From: UBA10649 sp037130755
GTDB taxonomy: Bacteria; Actinomycetota; Actinomycetes; S36-B12
Length of the DNA: 15,660 nucleotides
Direction: 5' to 3'
Assembly: GCA_037130755.1 (NCBI GenBank)
Contig: JBAXSI010000059.1
Location: forward strand, 1-15,660
A model generated the notes under the pieces. That model did not search any database. It was given only the letters and a program-made list of their open reading frames with translations, and was not told the origin of the DNA. Of this stretch, positions 6,777-15,660 are shown piece after piece. The position numbers and the translations under genes were made by a program. How positions within the stretch are numbered: the first letter of the stretch is position 1; each line of letters begins with the position of its first letter.

Positions 6777-6860
6777 ACAGCCGTCTCAGCCACCCCACTG
6801 CTTCCCTTTGTCCCCACTGTGTCCCCACCTTGTGGATATCTCGTGGGATAACCCGGGGAT

Positions 6861-6882
6861 GGACAGGACCAAAGTCCTGTCC
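6861..6882. other. Perfect 9-bp inverted repeat inside oriC
   Basis: GGACAGGAC (6861-6869) and GTCCTGTCC (6874-6882) are perfect complements with loop CAAA. It lies 85 nt after the dnaA stop. No T-tract follows, so an intrinsic terminator of dnaA is possible but unproved; an origin structural element is the alternative. Confidence 0.75.
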
Positions 6883-6899
6883 CCATGCCGTGAACATCA

Positions 6900-6908
6900 T
6901 GTGGACAA
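6900..6908 (-). promoter_or_regulatory. DnaA box, perfect (oriC)
   Basis: TGTGGACAA, the reverse complement of TTGTCCACA, the form preferred in high-GC actinobacteria. Confidence 0.8.
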
Positions 6909-7000
6909 CCGGTTCTGTACCGCTGATCTCCTCCACAGCCCGTGGGGACAACCTCCGCCCGCCGGCCAGCCAGGCCGCTTCGGCGGGGGGTCGCATAAAG

Positions 7001-7009
7001 TTATCCACA
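7001..7009 (+). promoter_or_regulatory. DnaA box, perfect (oriC)
   Basis: TTATCCACA, the classical DnaA box, preceded by the A/T-rich stretch GCATAAAG at 6993-7000. Confidence 0.82.
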
Positions 7010-7076
7010 GGCGTGGTCACTTTCATCCCCAGTCGGTCCGCAGGCCTAAAGCATCAATACGCGCTCACCCGGCAGG

Positions 7077-7094
7077 ATGTCCACAGGATCCACA
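7077..7094 (+). promoter_or_regulatory. Tandem pair of abutting DnaA-box variants (oriC)
   Basis: ATGTCCACA (7077-7085, one mismatch) is followed directly by GGATCCACA (7086-7094, two mismatches). Both share the TCCACA-GGA core and stand in the same orientation. A CTA-rich tract follows at 7111-7124. Confidence 0.5.
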
Positions 7095-7179
7095 GGACCT
7101 ATGACGACGACTACCTATCTACCTGATGGGGCACATGAACAACCTTCAGGCTCCGACCGGTGGACAGCCACTGACGGGC

Positions 7180-7191
7180 ATGCGTACGCAT
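7180..7191. other. 12-bp perfect palindrome upstream of dnaN
   Basis: ATGCGTACGCAT at 7180-7191 is its own reverse complement and lies 54 nt before the dnaN GTG. Two TAnnnT hexamers lie next to it: TAAGTT at 7191-7196 and TAGATT at 7198-7203. No convincing -35 accompanies either, so a dnaN promoter or operator here is only a suggestion. Confidence 0.45.
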
Positions 7192-7245
7192 AAGTTCTAG
7201 ATTCCTGCCAGACTGACCCCTCATTGTTCGAGCGTGGAGGACGAA

Positions 7246-8373
7246 GTGAAGTTACGGGTCGAGCGCGATGTGCTCGCAGAATCAGTTGCCTGGGCAGCCC
7301 GGACTCTCCCCTCCCGACCTTCTCTGCCGGTTCTGGCCGGCCTTGTCCTCACTGCTGGCGACGGCGGGCTGACGCTCAGCAGCTTCGACCACGAGGTATC
7401 CGCTCGTGTCGAGGTCGCTGCCGATGTCACGACTGAAGGCACGACCCTCGTGTCCGGTCGCCTACTGGCCGACATTGCGCGGGCTCTCCCCCCGCAACCA
7501 GTGCAGCTTGAGACCGAGGGCACCCGACTGCTGATCACGTGTGGTCGGTCCTCCTTCACGTTGCCGACCCTCCCTGTCGAGGACTACCCGCAGCTGCCGG
7601 TGATGCCTACGGCATCAGGCACCGTGCCCGGATCGATCTTCGCCGCGGCTGTTAGCCAGGTGGCCATTGCAGCCGGTCGCGACGACACCCTGCCGACACT
7701 GACCGGTATTCGCATGGAGATCGAGGGACCGAACATCACCCTTGCGGCGACCGATCGATACCGCCTCGCGGTGCGCGAGTTCATCTGGACGCCGCAGTCG
7801 TCATCGGTCTCCAATACAGCACTGGTACCGGCAAGAACCCTTGCGGATACAGCGAAATCACTCGCCGATGCGGACGCCGTGGTGATCGCCTTGGCGGCCG
7901 GAGGTGCGGGCGAAGGTCTCATCGGGTTCGAAGGCCACGGACGTCGCACGACAACCCGACTCCTCGATGGTGAGTTCCCCAAGTACCGCTCGCTGCTTCC
8001 CAGCGAATCGGCGGCGATCGCAACAGTCGACACAGCAACCCTCATCGACGCCGTCAAACGCGTTGCCTTGGTGGCCGAGCGCAACACACCGGTACGCCTT
8101 GCGTTCGAGGGATCCGAACTGACCCTGCGAGCCGGCACGGGCGACGACGCTCAAGCCGTCGAGGTCCTCGAGAGCGCACTCGAGGGAGACGAGATCGATA
8201 TCGCCTTCAACCCTGCCTACCTCCTTGATGGGCTCGCAGCCATCGGCTCGGTGGTGACGCGGTTCTCGTTTACCCAGGCCACCCGACCCGCGGTGCTCAC
8301 CGGGGTCGACGACGACGGTGCCGAGAACGACGCCTATCGGTACCTGCTCATGCCCGTTCGCCTCACCGGCTGA
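7246..8373 (+). CDS. dnaN: DNA polymerase III beta sliding clamp DnaN
   Basis: DnaN forms the ring-shaped dimer that holds DNA polymerase III on DNA. With GTG at 7246 the product has 375 aa and begins MKLRVERDVLAESVAWAART, as in actinobacterial clamps. GGAGG at 7236-7240 stands 5 nt before this GTG. A GTG at 7234 is in frame but would put that ribosome-binding site inside the gene. The three repeated clamp domains are present: about 1-120, then a middle domain with AGRDDTLPTLTGIRMEIEG, ATDRYRLAVREF and LLDGEFPKYRSLLP. The third domain ends RYLLMPVRLTG, the usual clamp C-terminus (MPxR). It directly follows oriC and precedes recF by 24 nt. Confidence 0.97.
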   Translation: MKLRVERDVLAESVAWAARTLPSRPSLPVLAGLVLTAGDGGLTLSSFDHEVSARVEVAADVTTEGTTLVSGRLLADIARALPPQPVQLETEGTRLLITCGRSSFTLPTLPVEDYPQLPVMPTASGTVPGSIFAAAVSQVAIAAGRDDTLPTLTGIRMEIEGPNITLAATDRYRLAVREFIWTPQSSSVSNTALVPARTLADTAKSLADADAVVIALAAGGAGEGLIGFEGHGRRTTTRLLDGEFPKYRSLLPSESAAIATVDTATLIDAVKRVALVAERNTPVRLAFEGSELTLRAGTGDDAQAVEVLESALEGDEIDIAFNPAYLLDGLAAIGSVVTRFSFTQATRPAVLTGVDDDGAENDAYRYLLMPVRLTG

Positions 8374-8397
8374 CTGGCGTGATCGCCCTCGTTCCTC

Positions 8398-9534
8398 ATG
8401 TGGGTTAAGGGGATCCGGCTCGCCGACTTCCGCTCGTACGAGCAGGTAGAGGTGGAACTGACGCCCGGGGTGACCACGTTCGTGGGCCCCAACGGTCAGG
8501 GCAAGACCAACCTGGTCGAGGCGATCGGCTACGTATCGATCCTCGGCAGCCACCGAGTCGCGACCGATGCACCACTGGTCAGGATCGGTGCCGATAGGGC
8601 AGTCGTCGGGATTGAGGCCGTCAAGGACGACCGCAGCGTGCTCATCGAGTTGGAGATCAACCCAGGCAAGGCCAACCGTGCGCGCATCAACCGGTCGGCG
8701 GCCACCAGGCCCAGGGACGTCGTCGGCATCGTCCGGACTGTGGTCTTCGCCCCAGAGGACCTCGCTCTGGTGAAGGGTGACCCTTCAGATCGACGGCGAT
8801 TCATCGACGACCTTCTCATCCAACGGTCACCGCGGATGCTCGGCGTGAAGGCCGACTACGACCGAATCCTCAAGCAGCGCAACGCATTACTGAAGTCTGC
8901 AGCCGTGGCGCGCCGCGTCAACGCGGACGAGATGGTGCGCACCCTCGAGGTATGGGACGACCAGATGTGCGATGTTGGCGCCGATCTCGTCGCGGCTCGC
9001 GTGGCGCTGCTGACCGAACTGCAGCCGCATCTTTCGGCGGCTTATGAGCTGATCGCCAGTGACACCGACAGTGCCTCCGACGCGTCCATGACGTACGTCT
9101 CGAGCCTCGGCGAGACCGTTGACCTGACTGCGGACCGCACGACCTGGCGTGAGCAGTTGCAGGCCGGGCTTGAAAGCAGACGCAAGGAGGAACTCGATCG
9201 AGGGCTCACGCTCGTCGGACCGCAGCGAGACGACATTCTCTTCAGCCTCGGCGCAGGGCCGGCGAAGGGCTACGCCTCGCACGGGGAGTCCTGGTCGATT
9301 GCGCTCGCCGCTCGGCTGGCGAGCATGGAGGTCCTGCGCTCTGACGGCGACGATCCGGTCCTCATCCTCGATGACGTGTTCGCCGAGCTCGATTCCGCAC
9401 GCCGCCGCCGCCTCACCCAGCAGGTCGCGGGGACGGACCAGGTGCTCATCACCGCCGCCGTGACCGAGGATGTTCCTCGTGAGCTGGTCGGTCGGCAGTT
9501 GCGAGTGTCACTGGGTTCGGTGAGCGATGACTGA
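8398..9534 (+). CDS. recF: DNA replication and repair protein RecF
   Basis: RecF is an SMC-like ATPase that helps load RecA at single-strand gaps and supports fork restart. The 378-aa product begins MWVKGIRLADFRSYEQVEVEL and has Walker A GPNGQGKT at residues 30-37. The ABC signature region is SHGESWSIALAARLAS, and Walker B is PVLILDDVFAEL from about residue 321. The LTLVGPQRDDI segment is also typical. There is no clear ribosome-binding site before the ATG, which follows dnaN by 24 nt, so translation may depend on coupling. The stop overlaps the dciA start by 8 nt. No gnd gene separates it from dnaN. Confidence 0.97.
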   Translation: MWVKGIRLADFRSYEQVEVELTPGVTTFVGPNGQGKTNLVEAIGYVSILGSHRVATDAPLVRIGADRAVVGIEAVKDDRSVLIELEINPGKANRARINRSAATRPRDVVGIVRTVVFAPEDLALVKGDPSDRRRFIDDLLIQRSPRMLGVKADYDRILKQRNALLKSAAVARRVNADEMVRTLEVWDDQMCDVGADLVAARVALLTELQPHLSAAYELIASDTDSASDASMTYVSSLGETVDLTADRTTWREQLQAGLESRRKEELDRGLTLVGPQRDDILFSLGAGPAKGYASHGESWSIALAARLASMEVLRSDGDDPVLILDDVFAELDSARRRRLTQQVAGTDQVLITAAVTEDVPRELVGRQLRVSLGSVSDD

Positions 9535-10051
9535 GCCCTCCGACACTTCCCCCGACGACGAGCAGCCAAACACCGCCGGGGAGACCGAGGTCGACCCGGC
9601 CGAGGCGGCCGCCGCGGCCCTGCGTCGAGCCACCCGGTCCACCGCGCGCGCCAAGCCGAGGAAGGCTCCGGTCAAGGCCGCCTCGTACTCCGACGACCGC
9701 GACCCCCAGCCGATCGGCCGGGCTGTCGACGCGTTCATCGTCGAGCAGGGCTGGCAGGACGATTCGGCCGTGGCCACGCTGATGGGCCAGTGGGCCGACA
9801 TCGTCGGCACCGACGTCGCCGAGCACGTCACGCCCGTGTCCTTCAGCGAGGGGGAGTTGACGCTCCAGGCGGAGTCGACGGCCTGGGCCACCCAGGTCCG
9901 ACTTCTGCTGCCGAACCTGCACCGGGCGGTGGATGAGCGGGTCGGTGCGGGGGTCGTCACCCGCATCAAGGTCCAGGGCCCGCAGGCGCCGTCTTGGACG
10001 GCCGGACCCCGCCGAGTCAAGGGTCGAGGCCCGCGTGACACGTATGGCTAG
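9527..10051 (+). CDS. DciA-type (DUF721) replicative helicase-associated protein
   Basis: DUF721 proteins of the DciA group interact with the replicative helicase DnaB and are the common helicase operators in bacteria that lack DnaC or DnaI. The 174-aa product has a disordered acidic, then Ala/Arg/Lys/Pro-rich N-terminus (about 1-60). The DUF721 domain covers about 61-150 (IGRAVDAFIVEQGWQD, WADIVGTDVAEHVTPVSFSEGELTL, QAESTAWATQVRLLLPNL). It ends with the basic tail GPRRVKGRGPRDTYG that is conserved in actinobacterial homologues. The ATG lies inside the end of recF (8-nt overlap), so the two are translated together. The name DciA rests on the family, not on an experiment in this organism. Confidence 0.92.
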   Translation: MTEPSDTSPDDEQPNTAGETEVDPAEAAAAALRRATRSTARAKPRKAPVKAASYSDDRDPQPIGRAVDAFIVEQGWQDDSAVATLMGQWADIVGTDVAEHVTPVSFSEGELTLQAESTAWATQVRLLLPNLHRAVDERVGAGVVTRIKVQGPQAPSWTAGPRRVKGRGPRDTYG

Positions 10052-10247
10052 ACGGTCACGGAAGGCCTCTGACGGCCCTTAACGAGGCCATTTCGTATAG
10101 GTGATTGTGCAAGGGGGGTCAATTCCGTCGTGACGGCCCACAAGCCCCGTGCCGCGGCTATCGATGTCGGTCGGAACCGGTAGACTGAACCTCATCGTCC
10201 ACGCCCGCTGAGGCGATCCCGGAACATCGGTAGGAGGCTCGTCAACC
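10052..10247 (+). promoter_or_regulatory. dciA-gyrB intergenic region with candidate gyrB promoter
   Basis: No gene is visible in this 196-bp gap. GGCCTC (10064-10069) and GAGGCC (10084-10089) form a weak hairpin after dciA, without a T-tract. TAGACT at 10181-10186 is a good actinobacterial -10 hexamer, with predicted start near 10193 and a leader of about 55 nt. No acceptable -35 is found at 16-19 bp. TAGGAGG at 10231-10237 is a strong ribosome-binding site 10 nt before the gyrB GTG. Confidence 0.4.
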
Positions 10248-12218
10248 GTGTCCTATGACGCCAGCGCGATCACTGTTCTGGAGGGCCTGGACGCGGTTCG
10301 CAAGCGCCCGGGCATGTACATCGGCTCCACCGGCGAGCGGGGCCTTCACCACCTCGTCTACGAGGTCGTCGACAACTCCGTCGACGAGGCGCTGGCCGGA
10401 TATGCCACGAAGATCACGGTCACCTTGCTGGCCGACGGGGGCGTTCGGGTGGTCGACGACGGCCGCGGGATTCCGGTGGACATCGTCGAGAGTGAGGGCA
10501 AGCCCGCGATCGAGGTGGTGCTGACCGTCCTGCATGCCGGCGGCAAGTTCGGCGGCGGTGGCTATTCAGTGTCCGGTGGCCTGCACGGTGTTGGCGTCTC
10601 CGTGGTGAATGCACTGTCCACGAACCTCGACGTCGAGGTCAGGCGCGAGGGCAACGTCTACCGGCAGTCATATCTGCGTGGCGCCGCCACGGCACCGCTG
10701 GACAAGGGCGAGCGGACCGACCAGACCGGCACCGTCATCACCTTCTGGGCGGACGGCGGCATCTTCGAGACCACGCACTACGACTTCACCACACTGGCCC
10801 GGCGGTTCCAGGAGATGGCCTTCCTCAACAAGGGCCTGGCCCTGGAGCTCATCGACGAGCGGGCAGCCCTCGCGCCCTCTGAGGATGCGGTGATCGACGA
10901 GGACGACGTCGAACAGGTTCGACGGGTGCGCTACCAGTACGAGGGCGGCATCGCTGACTTCGTCAAGCACATCAACGCGAGCAAGGGCGTCGCCAATCCC
11001 ACGGTCATCGACATCGAGGCCGAGACCGAAGACCAGCGGATGAGCGCGGAGATCGCGTTGCAGTGGAACACCACCTACTCAGAGTCGGTGTACACCTTCG
11101 CCAACACGATCAACACCACCGAGGGTGGCACGCACGAGGAGGGCTTCCGGGCTGCGTTGACGACGCTGGTCAACAAGTTCGCCCGTGAGTGGAACATCAT
11201 CAAGGAGAAGGACCCCAACCTCAGCGGCGATGACGTCCGCGAGGGACTCACCGCGATCGTCAGCGTGAAGTTGGCGGAGCCGCAGTTCGAGGGGCAGACA
11301 AAGACCAAGCTGGGCAACACGGAGATGAAGACCTTCGTGCAGAAGACGGTCAACGACCAACTGGGCGCGTGGTTCGAGAAGAACCCGGCGGAAGGCAAGG
11401 AGATCGCCCGCAAGTCCGTCAATGCCGCGACCGCTCGGATGGCGGCTCGTAAGGCCCGCGACCTGGCTCGCAACCGCAAGGGCCTCCTGGGTGGCGCCGG
11501 CATGCCGGGCAAGCTCATCGACTGCTCCAGTCGCGAGCCCGAGGACTGCGAGGTCTTCATCGTCGAGGGTGACTCCGCCGGCGGTTCGGCGCGGCAGGGG
11601 CGCGACCCCAAGACACAGGCGATCCTTCCCATCCGAGGCAAGATCATCAATGTCGAGAAGGCACGCATCGACAAGGTGCTGCAGAACACCGAGGTGCAGG
11701 CGCTCATCTCCGCCTTCGGCACCGGCATTCAGGACGAGTTCGACATCAACCGTCTGCGGTACCACAAGGTCGTGCTGATGGCTGACGCCGACGTCGATGG
11801 CCAGCACATCCGCACCCTGCTCCTCACGCTGCTGTTCCGATTCATGAAGCCGCTCGTGGAGCAGGGTTACGTGTTCCTCGCCCAGCCGCCGCTGTACAAG
11901 ATCAAGTGGTCGCGCGAGGTGGCTGACTTCGCGTACACCGAACGTGAGCGCGAGGTGCTGACGGCGGCGGGCCTTGCCGCCGGCAAGCGACTGCCGAAGG
12001 AAGAGGCCATCCAGCGCTACAAGGGCCTCGGCGAGATGAACGCCGATGAGCTGTGGGAGACCACCATGGACCCGGCCCGACGCGTCCTGCTCCAGGTGAC
12101 CATCGACGACGCGGCGCAGGCCGACGAGATGTTCAGCGTGCTCATGGGTGAGGACGTCGAGTCACGCCGCAACTTCATCCAGCAGAACGCGCGCGACGTG
12201 CGCTTCCTGGACATCTGA
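10248..12218 (+). CDS. gyrB: DNA gyrase subunit B
   Basis: GyrB supplies the ATPase and part of the DNA-cleavage site of gyrase, which adds negative supercoils. The 656-aa product starts with GTG at 10248 (VSYDASAITVLEGLDAVRKRP). The GHKL ATPase domain has Glu39 and Asn43 in EVVDNSVDEA, DDGRGIPVD at about 70-78, the lid GGKFGGGGYSVSGGLHGVG and the QTK loop at 350-352. The TOPRIM domain has EGDSAGGSA from Glu440 and the metal-binding DADVD at 513-517. The tail contains RYKGLGEMNADELWETTMDP. There is no insertion like that of some proteobacterial GyrB proteins. gyrA follows after 28 nt, and the two are probably one operon. Confidence 0.98.
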   Translation: MSYDASAITVLEGLDAVRKRPGMYIGSTGERGLHHLVYEVVDNSVDEALAGYATKITVTLLADGGVRVVDDGRGIPVDIVESEGKPAIEVVLTVLHAGGKFGGGGYSVSGGLHGVGVSVVNALSTNLDVEVRREGNVYRQSYLRGAATAPLDKGERTDQTGTVITFWADGGIFETTHYDFTTLARRFQEMAFLNKGLALELIDERAALAPSEDAVIDEDDVEQVRRVRYQYEGGIADFVKHINASKGVANPTVIDIEAETEDQRMSAEIALQWNTTYSESVYTFANTINTTEGGTHEEGFRAALTTLVNKFAREWNIIKEKDPNLSGDDVREGLTAIVSVKLAEPQFEGQTKTKLGNTEMKTFVQKTVNDQLGAWFEKNPAEGKEIARKSVNAATARMAARKARDLARNRKGLLGGAGMPGKLIDCSSREPEDCEVFIVEGDSAGGSARQGRDPKTQAILPIRGKIINVEKARIDKVLQNTEVQALISAFGTGIQDEFDINRLRYHKVVLMADADVDGQHIRTLLLTLLFRFMKPLVEQGYVFLAQPPLYKIKWSREVADFAYTEREREVLTAAGLAAGKRLPKEEAIQRYKGLGEMNADELWETTMDPARRVLLQVTIDDAAQADEMFSVLMGEDVESRRNFIQQNARDVRFLDI

Positions 12219-12246
12219 CCTTTGACCTTCCGAGCAACGGAGAAGC

Positions 12247-14831
<2,585 letters not shown>

Positions 14832-14835
<4 letters not shown>

Positions 14836-15221
14836 AGGCTGACGGCGTACGCACGCCCAAGCGCGCGCGCCTGTACGTCACTCGGGTGGATCCCTGGTCC
14901 GTGACCAAGGCCTCCTTCATGCTCGCTCTGGCCCTCGGCGTGGTGCTCGTGATCGCCGTGGCGGTGGTCTGGTGGGTCCTTGACTACACGGGAGTGTTCC
15001 TGACCTTGTCCCGGACCATCGACGAGGTCGTCGGCTCGGCGAGCACCGGCTTCAATCTGATGAACTACCTGGAGTTCTCCCGGGTCATCGGCGTGGCCAT
15101 CGTGATCGCTTCCGTCGAGGTCGTCCTCGTCTCGTTCCTGGCGACCCTCTTCGCGATCATGTACAACCTCAGCGTCGGGCTGACCGGCGGGGTCGAGGTG
15201 GTCCTGTCCGACGACGTCTGA
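14832..15221 (+). CDS. DUF3566 transmembrane protein
   Basis: This 129-aa membrane protein belongs to the DUF3566 family, which sits after gyrA in many actinobacteria; its function is unknown to me. A short basic cytoplasmic N-terminus (TPKRARLYVTRVDPWSVTKASFM) leads into a first membrane segment at about 29-51 (MLALALGVVLVIAVAVVWWVL). A loop with TGVFLTLSRTIDEVVGSA follows, and then a second segment at about 87-112 (GVAIVIASVEVVLVSFLATLFAIMYN in part). The GTG start at 14832 overlaps the gyrA TGA as GTGA, so translation is coupled. The conserved R-x-x-PWSV segment is the most recognisable family mark. Confidence 0.93.
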
Positions 15222-15260
15222 GCCCTACCCCTCGGGGACGGCGGTCCTCCGGCAGTCAGG

Positions 15261-15266
15261 TAGTCT
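15261..15266 (+). promoter_or_regulatory. Candidate -10 hexamer of tRNA-Ile
   Basis: TAGTCT lies 11 nt before the mature tRNA-Ile 5' end. No good -35 hexamer is seen at the usual distance. Confidence 0.35.
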
Positions 15267-15277
15267 TCCGCTGCTTC

Positions 15278-15352
15278 GGGCCTATAGCTCAGTTTGGTTA
15301 GAGCGCTTCCCTGATAAGGAAGAGGTCGGTGGTTCAAGTCCACCTAGGCCCA
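15278..15352 (+). tRNA. tRNA-Ile (anticodon GAU)
   Basis: The 75-nt cloverleaf has acceptor arms GGGCCTA and TAGGCCC, the D-arm AGCTCAGTTTGGTTAGAGC, the anticodon stem CTTCC/GGAAG with loop CTGATAA (anticodon GAT), and the T-arm around GGTTCAAGTCC. The discriminator base is A. The CCA end is not encoded. It lies 56 nt after the DUF3566 gene. Confidence 0.97.
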
Positions 15353-15388
15353 CTGCGCATCCCCCACGGCACACCAGATCCCGACAGG

Positions 15389-15394
15389 TAGGCT
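15389..15394 (+). promoter_or_regulatory. Candidate -10 hexamer giving a leaderless transcript
   Basis: TAGGCT, the same hexamer as the proposed rpmH -10, ends 7 nt before the ATG at 15402. Transcription would start at or next to the A of the ATG. The -35 region is not convincing. Confidence 0.35.
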
Positions 15395-15401
15395 CCTGAC
15401 C

Positions 15402-15527
15402 ATGAAGAAGTTGCTGCTCATCGTCCTTCTCGCCGGAATCGGCTACGTCGTCTACCGGCAGATCGCCGCCAACAAGGCCGAGCAGGACCTGTGGTCCGAG
15501 GCCACGAGCGAGCCGGATCTGCGCTAG
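15402..15527 (+). CDS. DLW-39-type small membrane-anchored protein
   Basis: A 41-aa frame reads MKKLLLIVLLAGIGYVVYRQ, then IAANKAEQDLWSEATSEPDLR. It has one hydrophobic segment (about 4-18) after two lysines, then a polar tail with EQDLWSEAT. The size, the DLW motif and the place between tRNA-Ile and tRNA-Ala after gyrA fit the actinobacterial DLW-39 family, whose function is unknown to me. It has no clear ribosome-binding site, and a -10-like TAGGCT lies just upstream, so the mRNA may be leaderless. The topology is probably N-terminus inside the membrane with a short soluble tail, or an uncleaved signal anchor. Confidence 0.85.
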   Translation: MKKLLLIVLLAGIGYVVYRQIAANKAEQDLWSEATSEPDLR

Positions 15528-15555
15528 TTCGCCGGCTCGTCACGGGCCAGGTTCC

Positions 15556-15628
15556 GGGGGCTTAGCTCAGCTGGTAGAGCGCTGCCTTTGCAAGGCAGAA
15601 GTCAGGGGTTCGAGTCCCCTAGCCTCCA
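15556..15628 (+). tRNA. tRNA-Ala (anticodon UGC)
   Basis: The 73-nt cloverleaf has acceptor arms GGGGGCT and AGCCTCC (one G-U pair), the D-arm AGCTCAGCTGGTAGAGC, the anticodon stem CTGCC/GGCAG with loop TTTGCAA (anticodon TGC), and the T-arm GGGGTTCGAGTCCCC. The discriminator is A and CCA is not encoded. It lies 28 nt after the DLW-39-type gene and may be transcribed with it. Confidence 0.97.
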
Positions 15629-15632
15629 CTCC

Positions 15633-15649
15633 CGTGGGCGGAGCCCACG
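15633..15649 (+). terminator. Candidate hairpin terminator after tRNA-Ala
   Basis: CGTGGGC (15633-15639) and GCCCACG (15643-15649) form a perfect 7-bp stem with loop GGA, 4 nt after the mature tRNA-Ala. No T-tract follows within the 11 nt left in the window. It may be an L-shaped terminator or a processing structure. Confidence 0.45.
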
Positions 15650-15660
15650 CGGTGAGGCCC

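Larger units (their letters stand above)
6777..7233. other. oriC: Presumed chromosomal replication origin (oriC)
   Basis: The 469-bp gap between dnaA and the chosen dnaN start contains no plausible gene and is dense in DnaA-box sequences. Perfect boxes are at 6900-6908 (TGTGGACAA) and 7001-7009 (TTATCCACA). Single-mismatch boxes are at 6808-6816 (TTGTCCCCA), 6831-6839 (TGTGGATAT), 6943-6951 (TGGGGACAA) and 7077-7085 (ATGTCCACA). Two-mismatch boxes are at 6819-6827, 6877-6885, 6929-6937, 7086-7094 and 7159-7167. Boxes stand in both orientations, with plus-oriented ones dominating after 7000. No single strongly AT-rich unwinding element stands out. The least GC-rich parts are 6991-7008, 7041-7061, 7098-7127 and 7188-7206. 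Position between dnaA and dnaN is the usual actinobacterial oriC site. Confidence 0.88.

Noticed and set aside
6843..6851. GTGGGATAA near 6845 as another DnaA box
   Set aside because: It matches only if one base is inserted, so it has three mismatches as a 9-mer.
8379..8408. A 9-codon GTG frame spanning the dnaN-recF gap and overlapping the recF start
   Set aside because: Too short to support; it may be chance, though it could help coupling.
10064..10089. Hairpin GGCCTC/GAGGCC as a firm terminator after dciA
   Set aside because: The stem is only 6 bp, the loop is 14 nt and there is no T-tract; kept only as a remark in the intergenic entry.
15222..15277. CCCCTCGGGG as a terminator of the gyrase operon
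   Set aside because: The 4-bp stem has no T-tract and is easily a chance feature in GC-rich DNA.

Overview
The window is the chromosomal replication-origin region of a high-GC Gram-positive bacterium (Actinomycetota, most likely class Actinomycetes). The evidence is the high GC content, the gene order parB-parA-rsmG-khpB-yidC-yidD-rnpA-rpmH | dnaA | oriC | dnaN-recF-dciA-gyrB-gyrA, the DUF3566 membrane protein after gyrA, the small DLW-39-type protein between tRNA-Ile and tRNA-Ala, and actinobacterial -10 hexamers of the TAnnnT type. recF directly follows dnaN, without the gnd gene that streptomycetes carry there. The order or genus cannot be fixed from this sequence alone.

Left arm (77-5083, minus strand): one tightly packed cluster read away from the origin, rpmH-rnpA-yidD-yidC-khpB-rsmG-(46-aa small ORF)-parA-parB. 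It covers ribosomal protein L34, the RNase P protein, membrane-protein insertion (YidC and YidD), an RNA-binding KH/R3H protein, a 16S rRNA methyltransferase and the chromosome-partition pair ParA/ParB. Two copies of a parS-like palindrome with the same non-consensus centre lie inside coding sequence at the 5' end of rsmG and within the small ORF before parA. A convincing minus-strand promoter (TTGACC, 18 bp, TAGGCT) precedes rpmH.

Centre (5084-7245): a divergent promoter region, dnaA with a perfect DnaA box in its leader, then a 469-bp dnaA-dnaN interval that is the presumed oriC. This holds at least two perfect and several near-perfect DnaA boxes in both orientations, a perfect 9-bp hairpin, a tandem pair of boxes followed by a CTA-rich tract, and a 12-bp palindrome before dnaN.

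Right arm (7246-15660, plus strand): dnaN, recF and dciA (replication and repair), a 196-bp gap, then gyrB-gyrA-DUF3566, tRNA-Ile(GAU), a 41-aa membrane peptide gene and tRNA-Ala(UGC). Both arms are transcribed outward from oriC, so replication and transcription run in the same direction.

This is a conserved core region. I see no mobile element, CRISPR array, defence island or foreign-looking gene. The least ordinary features are the small ORF fused head to tail between rsmG and parA (an internal duplication, parS inside it, and a stop that overlaps the parA start), the fine structure of oriC, and a probably leaderless gene for the DLW-39-type peptide.
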